A stretch of 64,000 nucleotides of DNA from CAYLHF01 sp964383365 (GTDB lineage Bacteria > Bacteroidota > Rhodothermia > Rhodothermales > UBA10348). The stretch covers positions 37,856-101,855 of the forward strand of contig CAYLHF010000009.1 in the NCBI GenBank assembly GCA_964383365.1, given 5' to 3'. The notes below the pieces were generated by a model. The model had not been told where the DNA came from. It did not search any database and saw only the letters and a program-made list of their open reading frames with translations. Shown in pieces: positions 18,557 through 27,945 of the stretch (its first letter is position 1; each line of letters opens with the position of its first letter). The position numbers and the translations under genes were made by a program.

Positions 18557-21500
18557 TTATCTGTAAACAGCCTCCCAGGTACCTGTCTGCGGCAGGTACG
18601 CCGCTCCGAACTTCAGGTTCAAATTGAAGACATACCAGAGCCTGAACTGCGCGCCGACACCACCACCGATGCTCGAATAATCGTTAGTGATTCGTGATGC
18701 TTCGTGCATATACTCGCCGAATCCGTACACGTAGAATGCTTTGAAAAAAAACGGGACAAACGTCGTTCCGTTATCTACGAATAGAAGTGGTTGCGTAATT
18801 GTCACACCATAGCGGAGAAATGTCCCGTCAGGAACAAACAGATCTTCCAATCCCCGAGGCTTGAAGAAATCGAGGTCGAATATATTGGGGACATTTTGAT
18901 TCACGATGCCGAAACTGAGTTTCACTCCCGTATTCGATCGCGTGAGCACCGGGACGTATACATCCAGTAGGCCGATCACCGCTTTCTGATAAATCTTCCG
19001 GCTGTCAGCCAGATCAAAGTCGCCGAACCACCGCAGCACGAGACCCGTGTTCGGTACCAGATCTCGCGCGTTCCGCTGGACCCGATAGCCATAGATCATT
19101 CCCGGAGAAATCGTCATCCGATCCGCTCTGGGAGAAAGGGGCCGGAGGGCATCATCGCGAAACCGGTCCCGCCTGAAACTCAGGTCGACGAAGGAAGTGA
19201 GCGAGGTGCGGCGCACGTTCTCCTGAATGGTGATCGGCATCTCTATTCCCAGGCTGACGCCAGTGCGCTCCCTGATGACGCGTTCGAGTCGTACTCCCGT
19301 AGAATCTGTAATCCTACCGTTCAGCGTCTGCCCTCTTCGAAACAATTTCAATGCCGGTCGAACGAATGCGCCTCCCCATTTGACACCTGCCTCTCCCCAA
19401 AGACTATGTTTTCTCACAATTCCCTCACCGTAGTAAGCCCACTCCTGAAGGGGATCTGCGCCCTGTACTGCCACTCCGACGCCGAAGCCCATTCGTGCGT
19501 CGTCCCGGGTCCTGCGTGGCCGGTCCAGATAGAGCGTAGGATACAGCATTCGGGGTCTGAGATGTCCGATTCCCTGATATGGAGGATCATATTCGGATGG
19601 GCCTGTCTCAGACACACGATCGCTGGAAGAATCGGCTCTTTCCGATGAGGTGATTCCGGTATCGAGCTTGCCGTCTTCGTCGGCGACCAATCCGTCGAGT
19701 AACCAGTCCTTCCATGGTAGCAACCACGTGAAGTTCGCGTCGTCACGGACTATTTCCCGAGCCTGTGACCGATCAAAGGGAATGATTCTCAAGTCGAATC
19801 GTTGATCCCGATATTCCACAAAGGCAATTTCCGAATTCGAAGGAGAAAGGGCGCCCTCCATGGCTGCGTACGGCACGTTGGTCACCTGCCAGATTCTCTC
19901 CTCTTCCACGTCCACCACATAGATATTCAGGACACCGGTATGATCGCTGGTAAAGACGAGATAGTGACCGTCTGCACTCCAGGCAGCATCGTAAACGGTT
20001 CCGTTTTCAAACCCGATCCAGGGCAGGAGCGACGATGGTGTCGGTGGCGTAACCTGACTGATGAAAAGCGCCTGGTGTGTCCCCGTCTTCAAGACGACAG
20101 CTAGAGAATCGGTACCGGGCCGTTGCGCTAAACTAACGAAATCCGCTGCTCTGAATCGATCAACACGACGGACAGACTCCCTTCCCGTGACTTCCGCGAG
20201 GTGATTGAACTGGCCGTCATTTTCCAGCGCGAGAATATGTCCATCGTCGGTTCGTACAGGATTGAGCAGCCCTGGCGGCGACGGTATTTCGCTCAGTTTA
20301 TTCGTGCCGATATCGAATGAATAGAGACGCGCCCGCTCGACGACTCCTGCTCTACGGTCTCGGTCGTACCTCGAGTAGTATATCGTCCTGGAATCCTGCG
20401 ATAAACTGAACGAGGCGTCCTCGGTTATTCGAGTTTCAACGAGTTTCTTCCTCTCTCCGGTTACGTGGTCGAATGTATAAAAACCGCGTCTCAGATTATA
20501 ACCGAGAGAGAACGCGACCACGGTCGTATCATCGAGCCAAAGCGGTCGTCTATGGAGCGTTCCCTCGCGGCTCGACACCCGCCTTCCTCTCCTGATCTGC
20601 CCGAGTTCGTTTAACCGGATCTGCTCGTGATTCATATACCACGACCGCATCTCGCGAGCGAGAGAGCGGGCCGATTGACCGGTCGCAGATCGGATATTCC
20701 AACCAAAGCCAAGGAACGGGAAACGGTACTGCCACTTCTGAAGTTTTCGAATGGTGGCGTCTCCTCGCGTCTTTTGGAGATATTCCATGAGGAAGGATCC
20801 GCCTTCGTAAAATCGGTCGAACGGCCGGGTGTACGTAGGACTTTCGAGCATCTGTGCCAGTGACCAGCCACGACCGTTTTCCATGGAAGCCCAAAACTGC
20901 ATCTGAAAAAACGGATGATTGAGTCTGCCGGCCCCTTCCTCCATGCGACTTTCTCTGAGGACCGCCAGGCCTTCGGCTACTCCTGGAGGCACGAATAAAT
21001 TGAGGCTCCGGGCGAAATCAGGAGAAAAGAGATGGATGAGACCGACAAGCCCATGGCCTCGGGAGTACTCAGCCTGTGAAGCATGAACCAGTTCGTGGGT
21101 CGCGACGACGGATGTCCACGTAGGATGACGCCTCGACAAACCTCGGCCTTTGACGCTGGTAGTGACAATCTCCTGTTTGAATGGAAACGAGGTAACGTAT
21201 CCATTCGAGTGATCGGAATAACCGCTTAGAACGACCGGCATCTGGAGACGAGAAACGGACCCGGTCAGAGAATCGGTCCCGGCACGTGTGGTTTCCAAAA
21301 CGTCGTAGAGTTCTCTGGCCTGCTCCCGGTGTGCCTTTTCATAGATGATCTCGAAGTGTTCTCCGCGAAAAATTACATATTCGACACCCGGTGGACGGTA
21401 GATCACGTCGTAAAGTGGAATGACCTGAGCCTGGACAATTTCCATTGTCCCCAGCATAACGAACGGCAAAAGACATAAAAACGCCCATATTGGCCGTGGT

Positions 21501-21577
21501 TTCGTGGACCAAATCGGTATGACCTTCACGCTCTCGGTGATTCGTTCGCGGTTTTTATACAGGTGGTTCAGATGCAT
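18557..21577 (-). CDS. Secreted HExxH peptidase-like / beta-propeller / outer-membrane barrel protein
   Basis: A 1,006-residue protein with an N-terminal signal segment at about residues 30-50. Module one (about 60-300) carries HELVH (in VVATHELVHASQAEYS) and a downstream glutamate (GVAEGLAVLRE), the layout of gluzincin/MA-clan peptidases. Module two (about 330-660) has repeated WSADGHYLVFTSDHTG and LSPSNSEIAFVEY blocks typical of TolB/PD40 propellers. Module three (about 700-1006) has barrel strands similar to the BamA/surface-antigen C-terminus. The propeller probably sits in the periplasm, linked to a membrane barrel. Whether the peptidase is active is not known; the zinc ligands look intact. 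Confidence 0.78.
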   Translation of the reverse strand: MHLNHLYKNRERITESVKVIPIWSTKPRPIWAFLCLLPFVMLGTMEIVQAQVIPLYDVIYRPPGVEYVIFRGEHFEIIYEKAHREQARELYDVLETTRAGTDSLTGSVSRLQMPVVLSGYSDHSNGYVTSFPFKQEIVTTSVKGRGLSRRHPTWTSVVATHELVHASQAEYSRGHGLVGLIHLFSPDFARSLNLFVPPGVAEGLAVLRESRMEEGAGRLNHPFFQMQFWASMENGRGWSLAQMLESPTYTRPFDRFYEGGSFLMEYLQKTRGDATIRKLQKWQYRFPFLGFGWNIRSATGQSARSLAREMRSWYMNHEQIRLNELGQIRRGRRVSSREGTLHRRPLWLDDTTVVAFSLGYNLRRGFYTFDHVTGERKKLVETRITEDASFSLSQDSRTIYYSRYDRDRRAGVVERARLYSFDIGTNKLSEIPSPPGLLNPVRTDDGHILALENDGQFNHLAEVTGRESVRRVDRFRAADFVSLAQRPGTDSLAVVLKTGTHQALFISQVTPPTPSSLLPWIGFENGTVYDAAWSADGHYLVFTSDHTGVLNIYVVDVEEERIWQVTNVPYAAMEGALSPSNSEIAFVEYRDQRFDLRIIPFDRSQAREIVRDDANFTWLLPWKDWLLDGLVADEDGKLDTGITSSERADSSSDRVSETGPSEYDPPYQGIGHLRPRMLYPTLYLDRPRRTRDDARMGFGVGVAVQGADPLQEWAYYGEGIVRKHSLWGEAGVKWGGAFVRPALKLFRRGQTLNGRITDSTGVRLERVIRERTGVSLGIEMPITIQENVRRTSLTSFVDLSFRRDRFRDDALRPLSPRADRMTISPGMIYGYRVQRNARDLVPNTGLVLRWFGDFDLADSRKIYQKAVIGLLDVYVPVLTRSNTGVKLSFGIVNQNVPNIFDLDFFKPRGLEDLFVPDGTFLRYGVTITQPLLFVDNGTTFVPFFFKAFYVYGFGEYMHEASRITNDYSSIGGGVGAQFRLWYVFNLNLKFGAAYLPQTGTWEAVYR

Positions 21578-21603
21578 CGCCAGCAGGTGCCCATATAATA
21601 ATC

Positions 21604-21633
21604 AAGGCGTCCGGGCCCAGGCCCGGACGCCTT
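21604..21633 (-). terminator. Hairpin terminator after tRNA-Ser
   Basis: A 13-bp perfect stem (AAGGCGTCCGGGC and complement) with a 4-base loop, 1 base past the tRNA 3' end on the reverse strand. The following GATTATTATAT is T/A-rich. Confidence 0.75.
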
Positions 21634-21634
21634 G

Positions 21635-21720
21635 CGGAGGGGGTGGGATTCGAACCCACGGTACCCATAAGGCACAACGGTTTTCGAGACCGCCCCGTTC
21701 GACCACTCCGGCACCCCTCC
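21635..21720 (-). tRNA. tRNA-Ser (CGA)
   Basis: An 86-base type II tRNA on the reverse strand. Acceptor stem GGAGGGG/CCCCTCC, discriminator G, long variable arm, and anticodon loop CTCGAAA giving CGA, which reads TCG. CCA is not encoded. A promoter candidate and a hairpin on either side make it a separate transcript between alaS and the propeller/barrel gene. Confidence 0.96.
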
Positions 21721-21730
21721 AGGATTCAAT

Positions 21731-21761
21731 AAAAACTAGCCCTGATCGACAAATCAGACAA
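21731..21761 (-). promoter_or_regulatory. Candidate promoter of tRNA-Ser
   Basis: On the reverse strand TTG (21759-21761), 20 bases, then TAGTTTTT (21731-21738). This fits TTG/TAnnTTTG and ends 10 bases before the mature tRNA. The spacing nearly equals that of the tRNA-fMet promoter. Confidence 0.55.
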
Positions 21762-21856
21762 CGGCTCGACCATAAAATTGCGCAGAAGAACGCATCCGTA
21801 CTACAGGCCGCTCTGCTACGGCACCCGGGGGGACCTGTTCCGGGATCATTGGTAGC

Positions 21857-24697
21857 TCAAACAAGAAGCTGAGCAATGATTTCGCTCGAAGATTCCATGA
21901 CCGAGTCCAGTAGTTCGGGTTTCTTTCCACCTGCCGTTGCCAGTCCCGGTTTACCGCCCCCGCCCCCTCCAAGCAGTTTGGCCAACTGCCCAACGATTGA
22001 TCCTGCACTCAAGCCTCTGGCCGCCACAAGGTCATCGGCTACCGCACAGACCAGATAGACCTTGCCATTTTCGGTGTCCCGGGATCCCAGAATACCGATC
22101 GATTCCCCGTCCATTTTCTCTTTAAGTCCCTGGCCAAGCGTACGCAGCTGGTTCATGTCGACTCCCTCGAACGTACCGCGGATCAACCGAATACCTCCGA
22201 CCTGGATGCCGGAATCAAACAGTGTACCCAGCTTTGCTTCCAGCCCGGCCAGACGCTCGGTCTCCAGTGCTTTCTCGAGTCTCTTATTGGCCGAAACCAG
22301 ATCAGCTACCTCTTCATCACTCGGACGCTGATTGGATTTGAACTGTGAGCGGACACGGGACAACTCGTCCATTTGCCCGGTTACGTATTCAAGGGCATCG
22401 ACACCGGCTACAGCCTCGACTCTCCTAATGCCGGCCGCGACAGAACCCTCCGATACAAATTTGAAGAGTCCGATATCCCCCGACCGCTCCACGTGCAAAC
22501 CCCCACACAATTCTATGGAGTACTGTGAATCGAACGTAATCACGCGAACGAACTCACCATACTTCTCTCCGAACAGTGCCATTGCCCCCCTGGACAGAGC
22601 TTCTTGCACTGGAATATCCCGCTCTTCAACACGTTGAATATTGGCTTGAATCACCTGATTTACTCTGTCCTCGACCCGGCGAAGCACATCCGGCTCCACC
22701 CGCTCGAAGTGACTGAAATCAAAACGCAGATGATTGGGCGCCACCAGAGATCCTTTCTGAGAGACATGTGCGCCTAATTCTTCCCGGAGCGCTGCGTGTA
22801 ACAGGTGCGTTACCGAATGGTGTTTGCGTATGCGGAGTCTTCGCACATCGTCTACGAATGCGCCCACATTTGACTCGGGACTCGACGGTGGACGGTCGAC
22901 ATAATGAATTATCTGCCCTCCGACCTTCCGAGTATTCAGGACCGAAAGACGATCGTCTCCGATTACGAGATAGCCCGTATCTCCAACCTGTCCACCACTT
23001 TCGGCATAGAACGGTGTGCGGTCCAGAATAATTTCGAATGCCGATTGCTCGCCGGTAGTCTCCCTCATCATCCGAACACACGAGTCCGTCACGGCATCCG
23101 TATCATATCCGACGAAAGCAGAATCTTCCCCGTCGGAAACTACCTGCCAAACATCGGTTTCGCTCATATCGACATCGAATGTAGCGGCAGCTCTGGCCAG
23201 GTTCTTCTGGCCATCCATCAACGCACGATACCTTTCCATATCGACGATGAGATCTTCCTCCCCCACGATCAACTCCGTCAGGTCAATCGGAAAACCGTAG
23301 GTATCGTGGAGTAGAAACGCAATCTCTCCTGGCAGCATACGGTCTTTAGCCACCGTTGAAAAAGCCTCTGAGACGTCGTGATCATCGTTCTTACTTCTCC
23401 ACGCCTTCTTCAGCAGATCCTGTACCACTCGGTCCGAACGCAACGCTGATAATGCGAACTCAAATGTCTCAGGTTTTTCGAATTGTTTGATGTACGGAAG
23501 CAGTCGTTCGAAATATTGTAGCCCGGTCCCGAGGGTTTCCAGAAAGCTTTCCTCTTCTGCACGAACGATGCGTCGGATAAAGTCGACATTGTGAGAGAGT
23601 TCCGGAAATTGATCACCCATGAGATCAACGACGGTAGCTACCATATCGAAAAGGAACGGCTTCTTCAGATCGAGTGTCTGATAGCCATACCTGACTGCGC
23701 GCCGGAGAATTCGCCTGATAACGTATCCTCGCCCTACATTTCCGGGTGCAGCACCGTCGGCGATTGAAAATGAAACCGTACGAATATGATCGGCTATTAC
23801 TCGGAGCGCGACGAGACGCTTTCGCACGTCGTCGTCCGTATCTCCTCCCGGGTCCGCGTACGAATTCATTCCGGATAATGGAGAAAGTGTAGCAGCCCTG
23901 TTCAGTAGCGGCAAAAAGAGATCCGTATCGTAATTGCTGGACTTGCCCTGTAAAACAGCTACTACACGTTCGAATCCCATTCCCGTATCGACATGTTTGG
24001 CGGGAAGCGGTTCGAGACCTCCGGTCTTTTGAGCATTGTACTGAATGAAGACCAGATTCCAGATTTCGATGACCTGCGGGTGATCGGCATTGACAAGATC
24101 GCGCCCGGGAATTTTAGTACGCTCCTCGGCCGAGCGGGTGTCTATGTGAACCTCCGAGCAGGGGCCGCAAGGGCCGGTATCTCCCATCATCCAGAAATTA
24201 TCCTTGGACGAACAGTACAGAATGTGGTCGTGTGCAAGCGACGTGTTGGAGCGCCAGAATGCGGCTGCCTCTTCATCGGCATCTAACCCGAGGCCCGTAT
24301 CCCCCTCGTGGACCGTGACGTACAACCGGTCCGGGTCCATTCCCCATATACCAACGAGTAATTCCCAGGCCCACTCGATGGCCTCACTTTTGAAATAGTC
24401 TCCGAAACTCCAGTTTCCGAGCATTTCAAAAAATGTGTGGTGGTATGTATCCCGTCCGACTTCCTCCAGGTCATTGTGTTTGCCCGAGACTCTCAAACAT
24501 TTCTGCGTATCGACCGCGCGTTTGTATGGCCGCGTGCCATCGCCCAGGAATACATCCTTGAATTGATTCATTCCTGCGTTCGTAAACAGGAGTGTGGGAT
24601 CGTTTGCAGGAACAAGCGAATCGCTGGCTATAATTTCGTGCCCCTTCTCATCGAAGAAGTGTAAAAATTCGGTTCGAATCTCCTGCGCTGACTTCAC
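21857..24697 (-). CDS. alaS: Alanyl-tRNA synthetase
   Basis: Charges tRNA-Ala with alanine in the cytoplasm. The catalytic N-terminus shows TNAGMNQFKDVFLG and KCLRVSGKHNDLEEVGRDTYHHTFFEMLGNWSFGDYF. The editing domain has HSVTHLLHAALREELGAHVSQKGSL and the metal-binding CGGLHVERSGDIG. The C-terminal domain ends with a glycine-rich GGGGGGKPGLATAGG block usual for AlaS. At 946 residues it is slightly longer than E. coli AlaS. The start is a GTG at 24697 with no strong Shine-Dalgarno. The 265 bases upstream, shared with the divergent DUF4097 gene, show no confident promoter. Confidence 0.98.
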   Translation of the reverse strand: MKSAQEIRTEFLHFFDEKGHEIIASDSLVPANDPTLLFTNAGMNQFKDVFLGDGTRPYKRAVDTQKCLRVSGKHNDLEEVGRDTYHHTFFEMLGNWSFGDYFKSEAIEWAWELLVGIWGMDPDRLYVTVHEGDTGLGLDADEEAAAFWRSNTSLAHDHILYCSSKDNFWMMGDTGPCGPCSEVHIDTRSAEERTKIPGRDLVNADHPQVIEIWNLVFIQYNAQKTGGLEPLPAKHVDTGMGFERVVAVLQGKSSNYDTDLFLPLLNRAATLSPLSGMNSYADPGGDTDDDVRKRLVALRVIADHIRTVSFSIADGAAPGNVGRGYVIRRILRRAVRYGYQTLDLKKPFLFDMVATVVDLMGDQFPELSHNVDFIRRIVRAEEESFLETLGTGLQYFERLLPYIKQFEKPETFEFALSALRSDRVVQDLLKKAWRSKNDDHDVSEAFSTVAKDRMLPGEIAFLLHDTYGFPIDLTELIVGEEDLIVDMERYRALMDGQKNLARAAATFDVDMSETDVWQVVSDGEDSAFVGYDTDAVTDSCVRMMRETTGEQSAFEIILDRTPFYAESGGQVGDTGYLVIGDDRLSVLNTRKVGGQIIHYVDRPPSSPESNVGAFVDDVRRLRIRKHHSVTHLLHAALREELGAHVSQKGSLVAPNHLRFDFSHFERVEPDVLRRVEDRVNQVIQANIQRVEERDIPVQEALSRGAMALFGEKYGEFVRVITFDSQYSIELCGGLHVERSGDIGLFKFVSEGSVAAGIRRVEAVAGVDALEYVTGQMDELSRVRSQFKSNQRPSDEEVADLVSANKRLEKALETERLAGLEAKLGTLFDSGIQVGGIRLIRGTFEGVDMNQLRTLGQGLKEKMDGESIGILGSRDTENGKVYLVCAVADDLVAARGLSAGSIVGQLAKLLGGGGGGKPGLATAGGKKPELLDSVMESSSEIIAQLLV

Positions 24698-24962
24698 GGA
24701 TACTGGTGTTATTCCTGAGATGATTATGGAATGCCTGGCCAGCGAATATACGGGTTACACGCATCTACAGACGGTCTTCTTCGTGGCTTTCAGAAGAAAT
24801 GACGCGCCTTGCAAACCAATCGGGACACGGAAATGTCTGATGTATATGACGGGGCAATCGTTCCTGATGTAACCCTTCTTGAAGTTTAGCCGTACCTGTC
24901 ATAATGAGGAGCGGAACCGATACTCCTGTTGCTGTCTGTTTAACGATTTACTCTCTATTACC

Positions 24963-25997
24963 ATGCGTACCAAAGTCATTGCGGCACTTCTCGCTATCCT
25001 GACAGCCCTGGGTGGTCTGAACCTGTTCCAGAGTATACGGGATCGGTTACTTCCTCCGGTGAAAGCAGAATCGACGTCGTATCGGACAGAAGCCGTGGCC
25101 CCGAAAGCAGAAAGGGTCAGCATTGGTGTCTCGGAAAGATCCGGTGGTGAAGTCGTTATTGACGAAACCTATGACGTGAAACGCGGCGACGAGCTCTTCA
25201 TCGACATCATGCACGCAGACTTGAATGTGGATACGTCCGCCAAGGGTGAAGCCAGAGTTGTCGTAACAGTTTCCGGTCGTAACATGAAGCGAGCGATGGA
25301 GAAATTCGAAGAAATGAATTTCCGGGCGAGCCATAAGAGTGGCCAGGTTCGCCTCATCGCAGAGAGTAAGAACAGAAATTGGAGTTTCAGGAATAACGGT
25401 GATTTATCGATTCAGGTAGACGTGTTCATTCCGGATGAATTTGATTTGGATGTATCGACGTCCCATGGAGACGTAACGCTCGACGATCTCAACGGAGACA
25501 TCAGACTCGCCACATCGCACGGAAGAGTCCTTGCCCAGACTATCTCCGGTCGAAGCATCTCGCTGACCAGCTCACACGGTCGGATTCGCGCCACGGAGAT
25601 GGCAGGAGATGATGTCAGTGTTCAGACATCACACGCAAATATTGTCATCGGCCGCGTAGAGAGCGAGGACTTCACCGCAAAGACATCTCATAGTAATGTT
25701 GAGATAGATGAACTCGTCGGAAACACGGAAATCCAGACGTCCCACGGAAATATCGATATTTCAGTCAACAGTAATCTCCAGGCCGAATTGGAAACCAGTC
25801 ATGGAAACATCACCGTTTCCGCCCCGGCAGACTTTGCCGCAGATCTGGATCTGCAAGGTGGCCGCATACGAATGGCCTCGGCGTTCGACTTTGATGGAAC
25901 GATCAAGAAAGAGCGAGCTCGGGGACAGTTGAATGGTGGAGGGGCAACCATCGATGCACGGACGTCGCACGGCAGCATTACCTTCAAAACCCGTTGA
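24963..25997 (+). CDS. DUF4097 family beta-strand repeat protein
   Basis: A protein with an N-terminal signal or anchor helix (MRTKVIAALLAILTALGGLNLFQ) and a repeat body. Every 15-25 residues a TSHG-type motif recurs (TSHGD, TSHGR, SSHGR, TSHAN, TSHSN, TSHGN twice, TSHGS), each on a beta-strand pair. That is the DUF4097 pattern, expected to form a right-handed beta-helix-like sheet. I took the ATG at 24963; an upstream in-frame extension lacks coding character. The location is probably extracytoplasmic. Function is unknown; relatives often accompany anti-sigma or stress genes, but none is next to this one. Confidence 0.82.
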   Translation: MRTKVIAALLAILTALGGLNLFQSIRDRLLPPVKAESTSYRTEAVAPKAERVSIGVSERSGGEVVIDETYDVKRGDELFIDIMHADLNVDTSAKGEARVVVTVSGRNMKRAMEKFEEMNFRASHKSGQVRLIAESKNRNWSFRNNGDLSIQVDVFIPDEFDLDVSTSHGDVTLDDLNGDIRLATSHGRVLAQTISGRSISLTSSHGRIRATEMAGDDVSVQTSHANIVIGRVESEDFTAKTSHSNVEIDELVGNTEIQTSHGNIDISVNSNLQAELETSHGNITVSAPADFAADLDLQGGRIRMASAFDFDGTIKKERARGQLNGGGATIDARTSHGSITFKTR

Positions 25998-26074
25998 ACT
26001 CGATTCCGCGTTGGGCTCCGCCCCCTCTCTTTTCGTTCCCCTGATCTTCGCGTACTCCTTTCGTCTGTCGGTCC

Positions 26075-26082
26075 TATTTTTG
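26075..26082 (+). promoter_or_regulatory. Candidate -7 box upstream of thiE
   Basis: TATTTTTG matches the TAnnTTTG consensus exactly and lies 23 bases before the thiE GTG. The matching TTG about 20 bases upstream is missing, so the call is weak. Confidence 0.3.
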
Positions 26083-26105
26083 GGTAACACCAGGAATGAA
26101 GGAAA

Positions 26106-26759
26106 GTGACGACTAAACAGACTCTCCGGATAGGTCGACTTCACGTACTCACCGATTATCGCTTCCAGCAGCGTTTCTCGCATGTTGAACTGGCCCGGTT
26201 GAGCATCGACGGAGGGGCAGACACCATCCAGTTTCGCCACAAATCGGCACCGGTCCGGCATGCTCTCCATGAACTGGAGCCGGTAGCCGACCTATGTCTG
26301 AAAGCGGACATTCCATTGATCGTCGATGATGATGTCGCCCTGGCAATGGCCGTTGGAGCTGCCGGAGTACATGTCGGTCAGCACGATCTACCTGTAGACA
26401 CAACCCGATCGATTCTCGGCAGATCCCGAATCATTGGCGCGACGGTAACAAGTGTAGAGCAAGCATTGAACGCCGAAGAAATGGGTGCAGATTACGTGGG
26501 TTTTGGACCGGTTTACGGCACGAAATCAAAAGGTAGCTCATTATCCGGTACAGGAACGAATGTTCTCTCTACAATCGTTCGCGCAGTACACATTCCGGTT
26601 ATTGCCATTGCTGGAATTACCCGTGAGCGGGTCAGGCCAGTGTTGGAATCTGGCGCACACGGAATCGCCGTCATGACGTACGTTTCGACCGCGTCGAATC
26701 CAGTTGAGGCTACACGTCGTCTGCGTGATGAGATCGACGCCTTCAATTTCCAGGGGTAG
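26106..26759 (+). CDS. thiE: Thiamine-phosphate synthase
   Basis: Joins HMP-diphosphate and HET-phosphate to thiamine phosphate. TIM-barrel signatures include QFRHKSA, DVALAMAVGAAGVHVGQHDLP, GADYVGFGPVYGTKSK (the flexible substrate loop) and IPVIAIAGITRERV. At 217 residues it is normal in size. A GTG start is used; the nearby ATG at 26097 hits a stop after six codons. It is isolated from other thiamine genes and is followed by an M24 peptidase. A TenI-type paralogue is possible since family members are similar. Confidence 0.9.
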   Translation: MTTKQTLRIGRLHVLTDYRFQQRFSHVELARLSIDGGADTIQFRHKSAPVRHALHELEPVADLCLKADIPLIVDDDVALAMAVGAAGVHVGQHDLPVDTTRSILGRSRIIGATVTSVEQALNAEEMGADYVGFGPVYGTKSKGSSLSGTGTNVLSTIVRAVHIPVIAIAGITRERVRPVLESGAHGIAVMTYVSTASNPVEATRRLRDEIDAFNFQG

Positions 26760-26823
26760 AACAATGCCCCCGGTGTTATATCTTTGACAACCTCTCAGAA
26801 AACAATAATGGTATTTGCACCTC

Positions 26824-27945
26824 ATGAGCAGCACCAGACTTGACCAGCGACACGGACATCTCAGGGACGTTCTGAAAGAATTGAATCTCACGGCGTTGGC
26901 CCTGAATCCAGGGCCCAGTCTTACCTACCTGACAGGGCTTCACTTTCATCTCAGTGAGCGACCGGTTGTTTTTATGTTTCCAGCCGACGGTACGCCTGCT
27001 CTGGTCCTACCGGAATTGGAGTCGCTAAAAGTTGAAGAGGCGACATTCGACGTGACGCCCTTCACCTATACCGAGTCACTATCTACCTGGAGTGAGGCGT
27101 TCGGCAAGGCAGCCGATCGGGCCGGGATAAAATCGGGGACCGTCGGCATAGAACCCCGCGCCTTGCGCGTGTTGGAACTTCGCCTGTTGGAGGCTGCGTG
27201 CCCATCTGTAGCTATCGTAACCGGAGAAGCCGCGGTCGCAAAGCTCCGGATGCAAAAAGACCTTCAGGAACTCCGTTTGATGGAAAAAGCTACCCGGATT
27301 GCGGAAAGTGCGCTGGAGGCGACGCTCCCTTCGGTCGTACCGGGTGTTACGGAACGCACCATAGCCGCCAGGTTGATTCAGAATCTGCTCGCCGACGGAT
27401 CTGGAGGAGAGCTTCCATTCCAACCAATTATCGCCTTTGGCCCCAATTCGGCAAATCCTCATGCCGTTCCGACCGACTACCGGGCAGAGCCGGGAGACCT
27501 CGTCCTGTTCGACTGGGGAGCAAATTATGAGGGTTATTTTTCCGATCTGACCCGGATGTTTTCACTCGGCGAGCCCGAACCGGAAATGCGCAAAATCGTC
27601 GAAATCGTACAGGCCAGTAATGCGGCCGGTCGACAGCGTGTCTGTCCCGGCATAGCTGCGTCAGCTATTGACGATGCCTCCAGAGACGTAATAAAATCGG
27701 CCGGATTCGGGGAGTATTTTGTTCATCGGACAGGACATGGGCTGGGACTCGAAGTACACGAGGAGCCTTACATCCGGGATGACAACGAACGCCTCCTGGA
27801 ACCTGGCATGACGTTCACTATCGAGCCAGGGATCTACCTCTCGGGGCGTGGAGGAGCAAGAATTGAGGACGATATGGTGGTCACCGAAAGTGGTGGAAAA
27901 AGTTTGAGCGTTATTGAACGATCTCTTAGAATCTTACCGGTATGA
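26824..27945 (+). CDS. M24 family aminopeptidase (Xaa-Pro aminopeptidase/prolidase-like)
   Basis: A pita-bread metallopeptidase releasing N-terminal residues before proline or splitting Xaa-Pro. Metal ligands are visible: Asp in FDWGANYEGYFSDLTRMF, His in HRTGHGLGLEVHEEP, Glu in FTIEPGIY and Glu in GARIEDDMVV. The N-terminal creatinase-like half begins with RHGHLRDVLKELNLTALALN. I used the ATG at 26824 (373 residues); a TTG three codons earlier is possible. The stop overlaps the start of the histidine kinase gene (ATGA), suggesting one transcript. Confidence 0.93.
   Translation: MSSTRLDQRHGHLRDVLKELNLTALALNPGPSLTYLTGLHFHLSERPVVFMFPADGTPALVLPELESLKVEEATFDVTPFTYTESLSTWSEAFGKAADRAGIKSGTVGIEPRALRVLELRLLEAACPSVAIVTGEAAVAKLRMQKDLQELRLMEKATRIAESALEATLPSVVPGVTERTIAARLIQNLLADGSGGELPFQPIIAFGPNSANPHAVPTDYRAEPGDLVLFDWGANYEGYFSDLTRMFSLGEPEPEMRKIVEIVQASNAAGRQRVCPGIAASAIDDASRDVIKSAGFGEYFVHRTGHGLGLEVHEEPYIRDDNERLLEPGMTFTIEPGIYLSGRGGARIEDDMVVTESGGKSLSVIERSLRILPV

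Noticed and set aside
24720..24872. A 50-codon forward frame between alaS and DUF4097
   Set aside because: Its amino-acid composition looks random, it has no ribosome site, and no motif is visible. It is probably non-coding.
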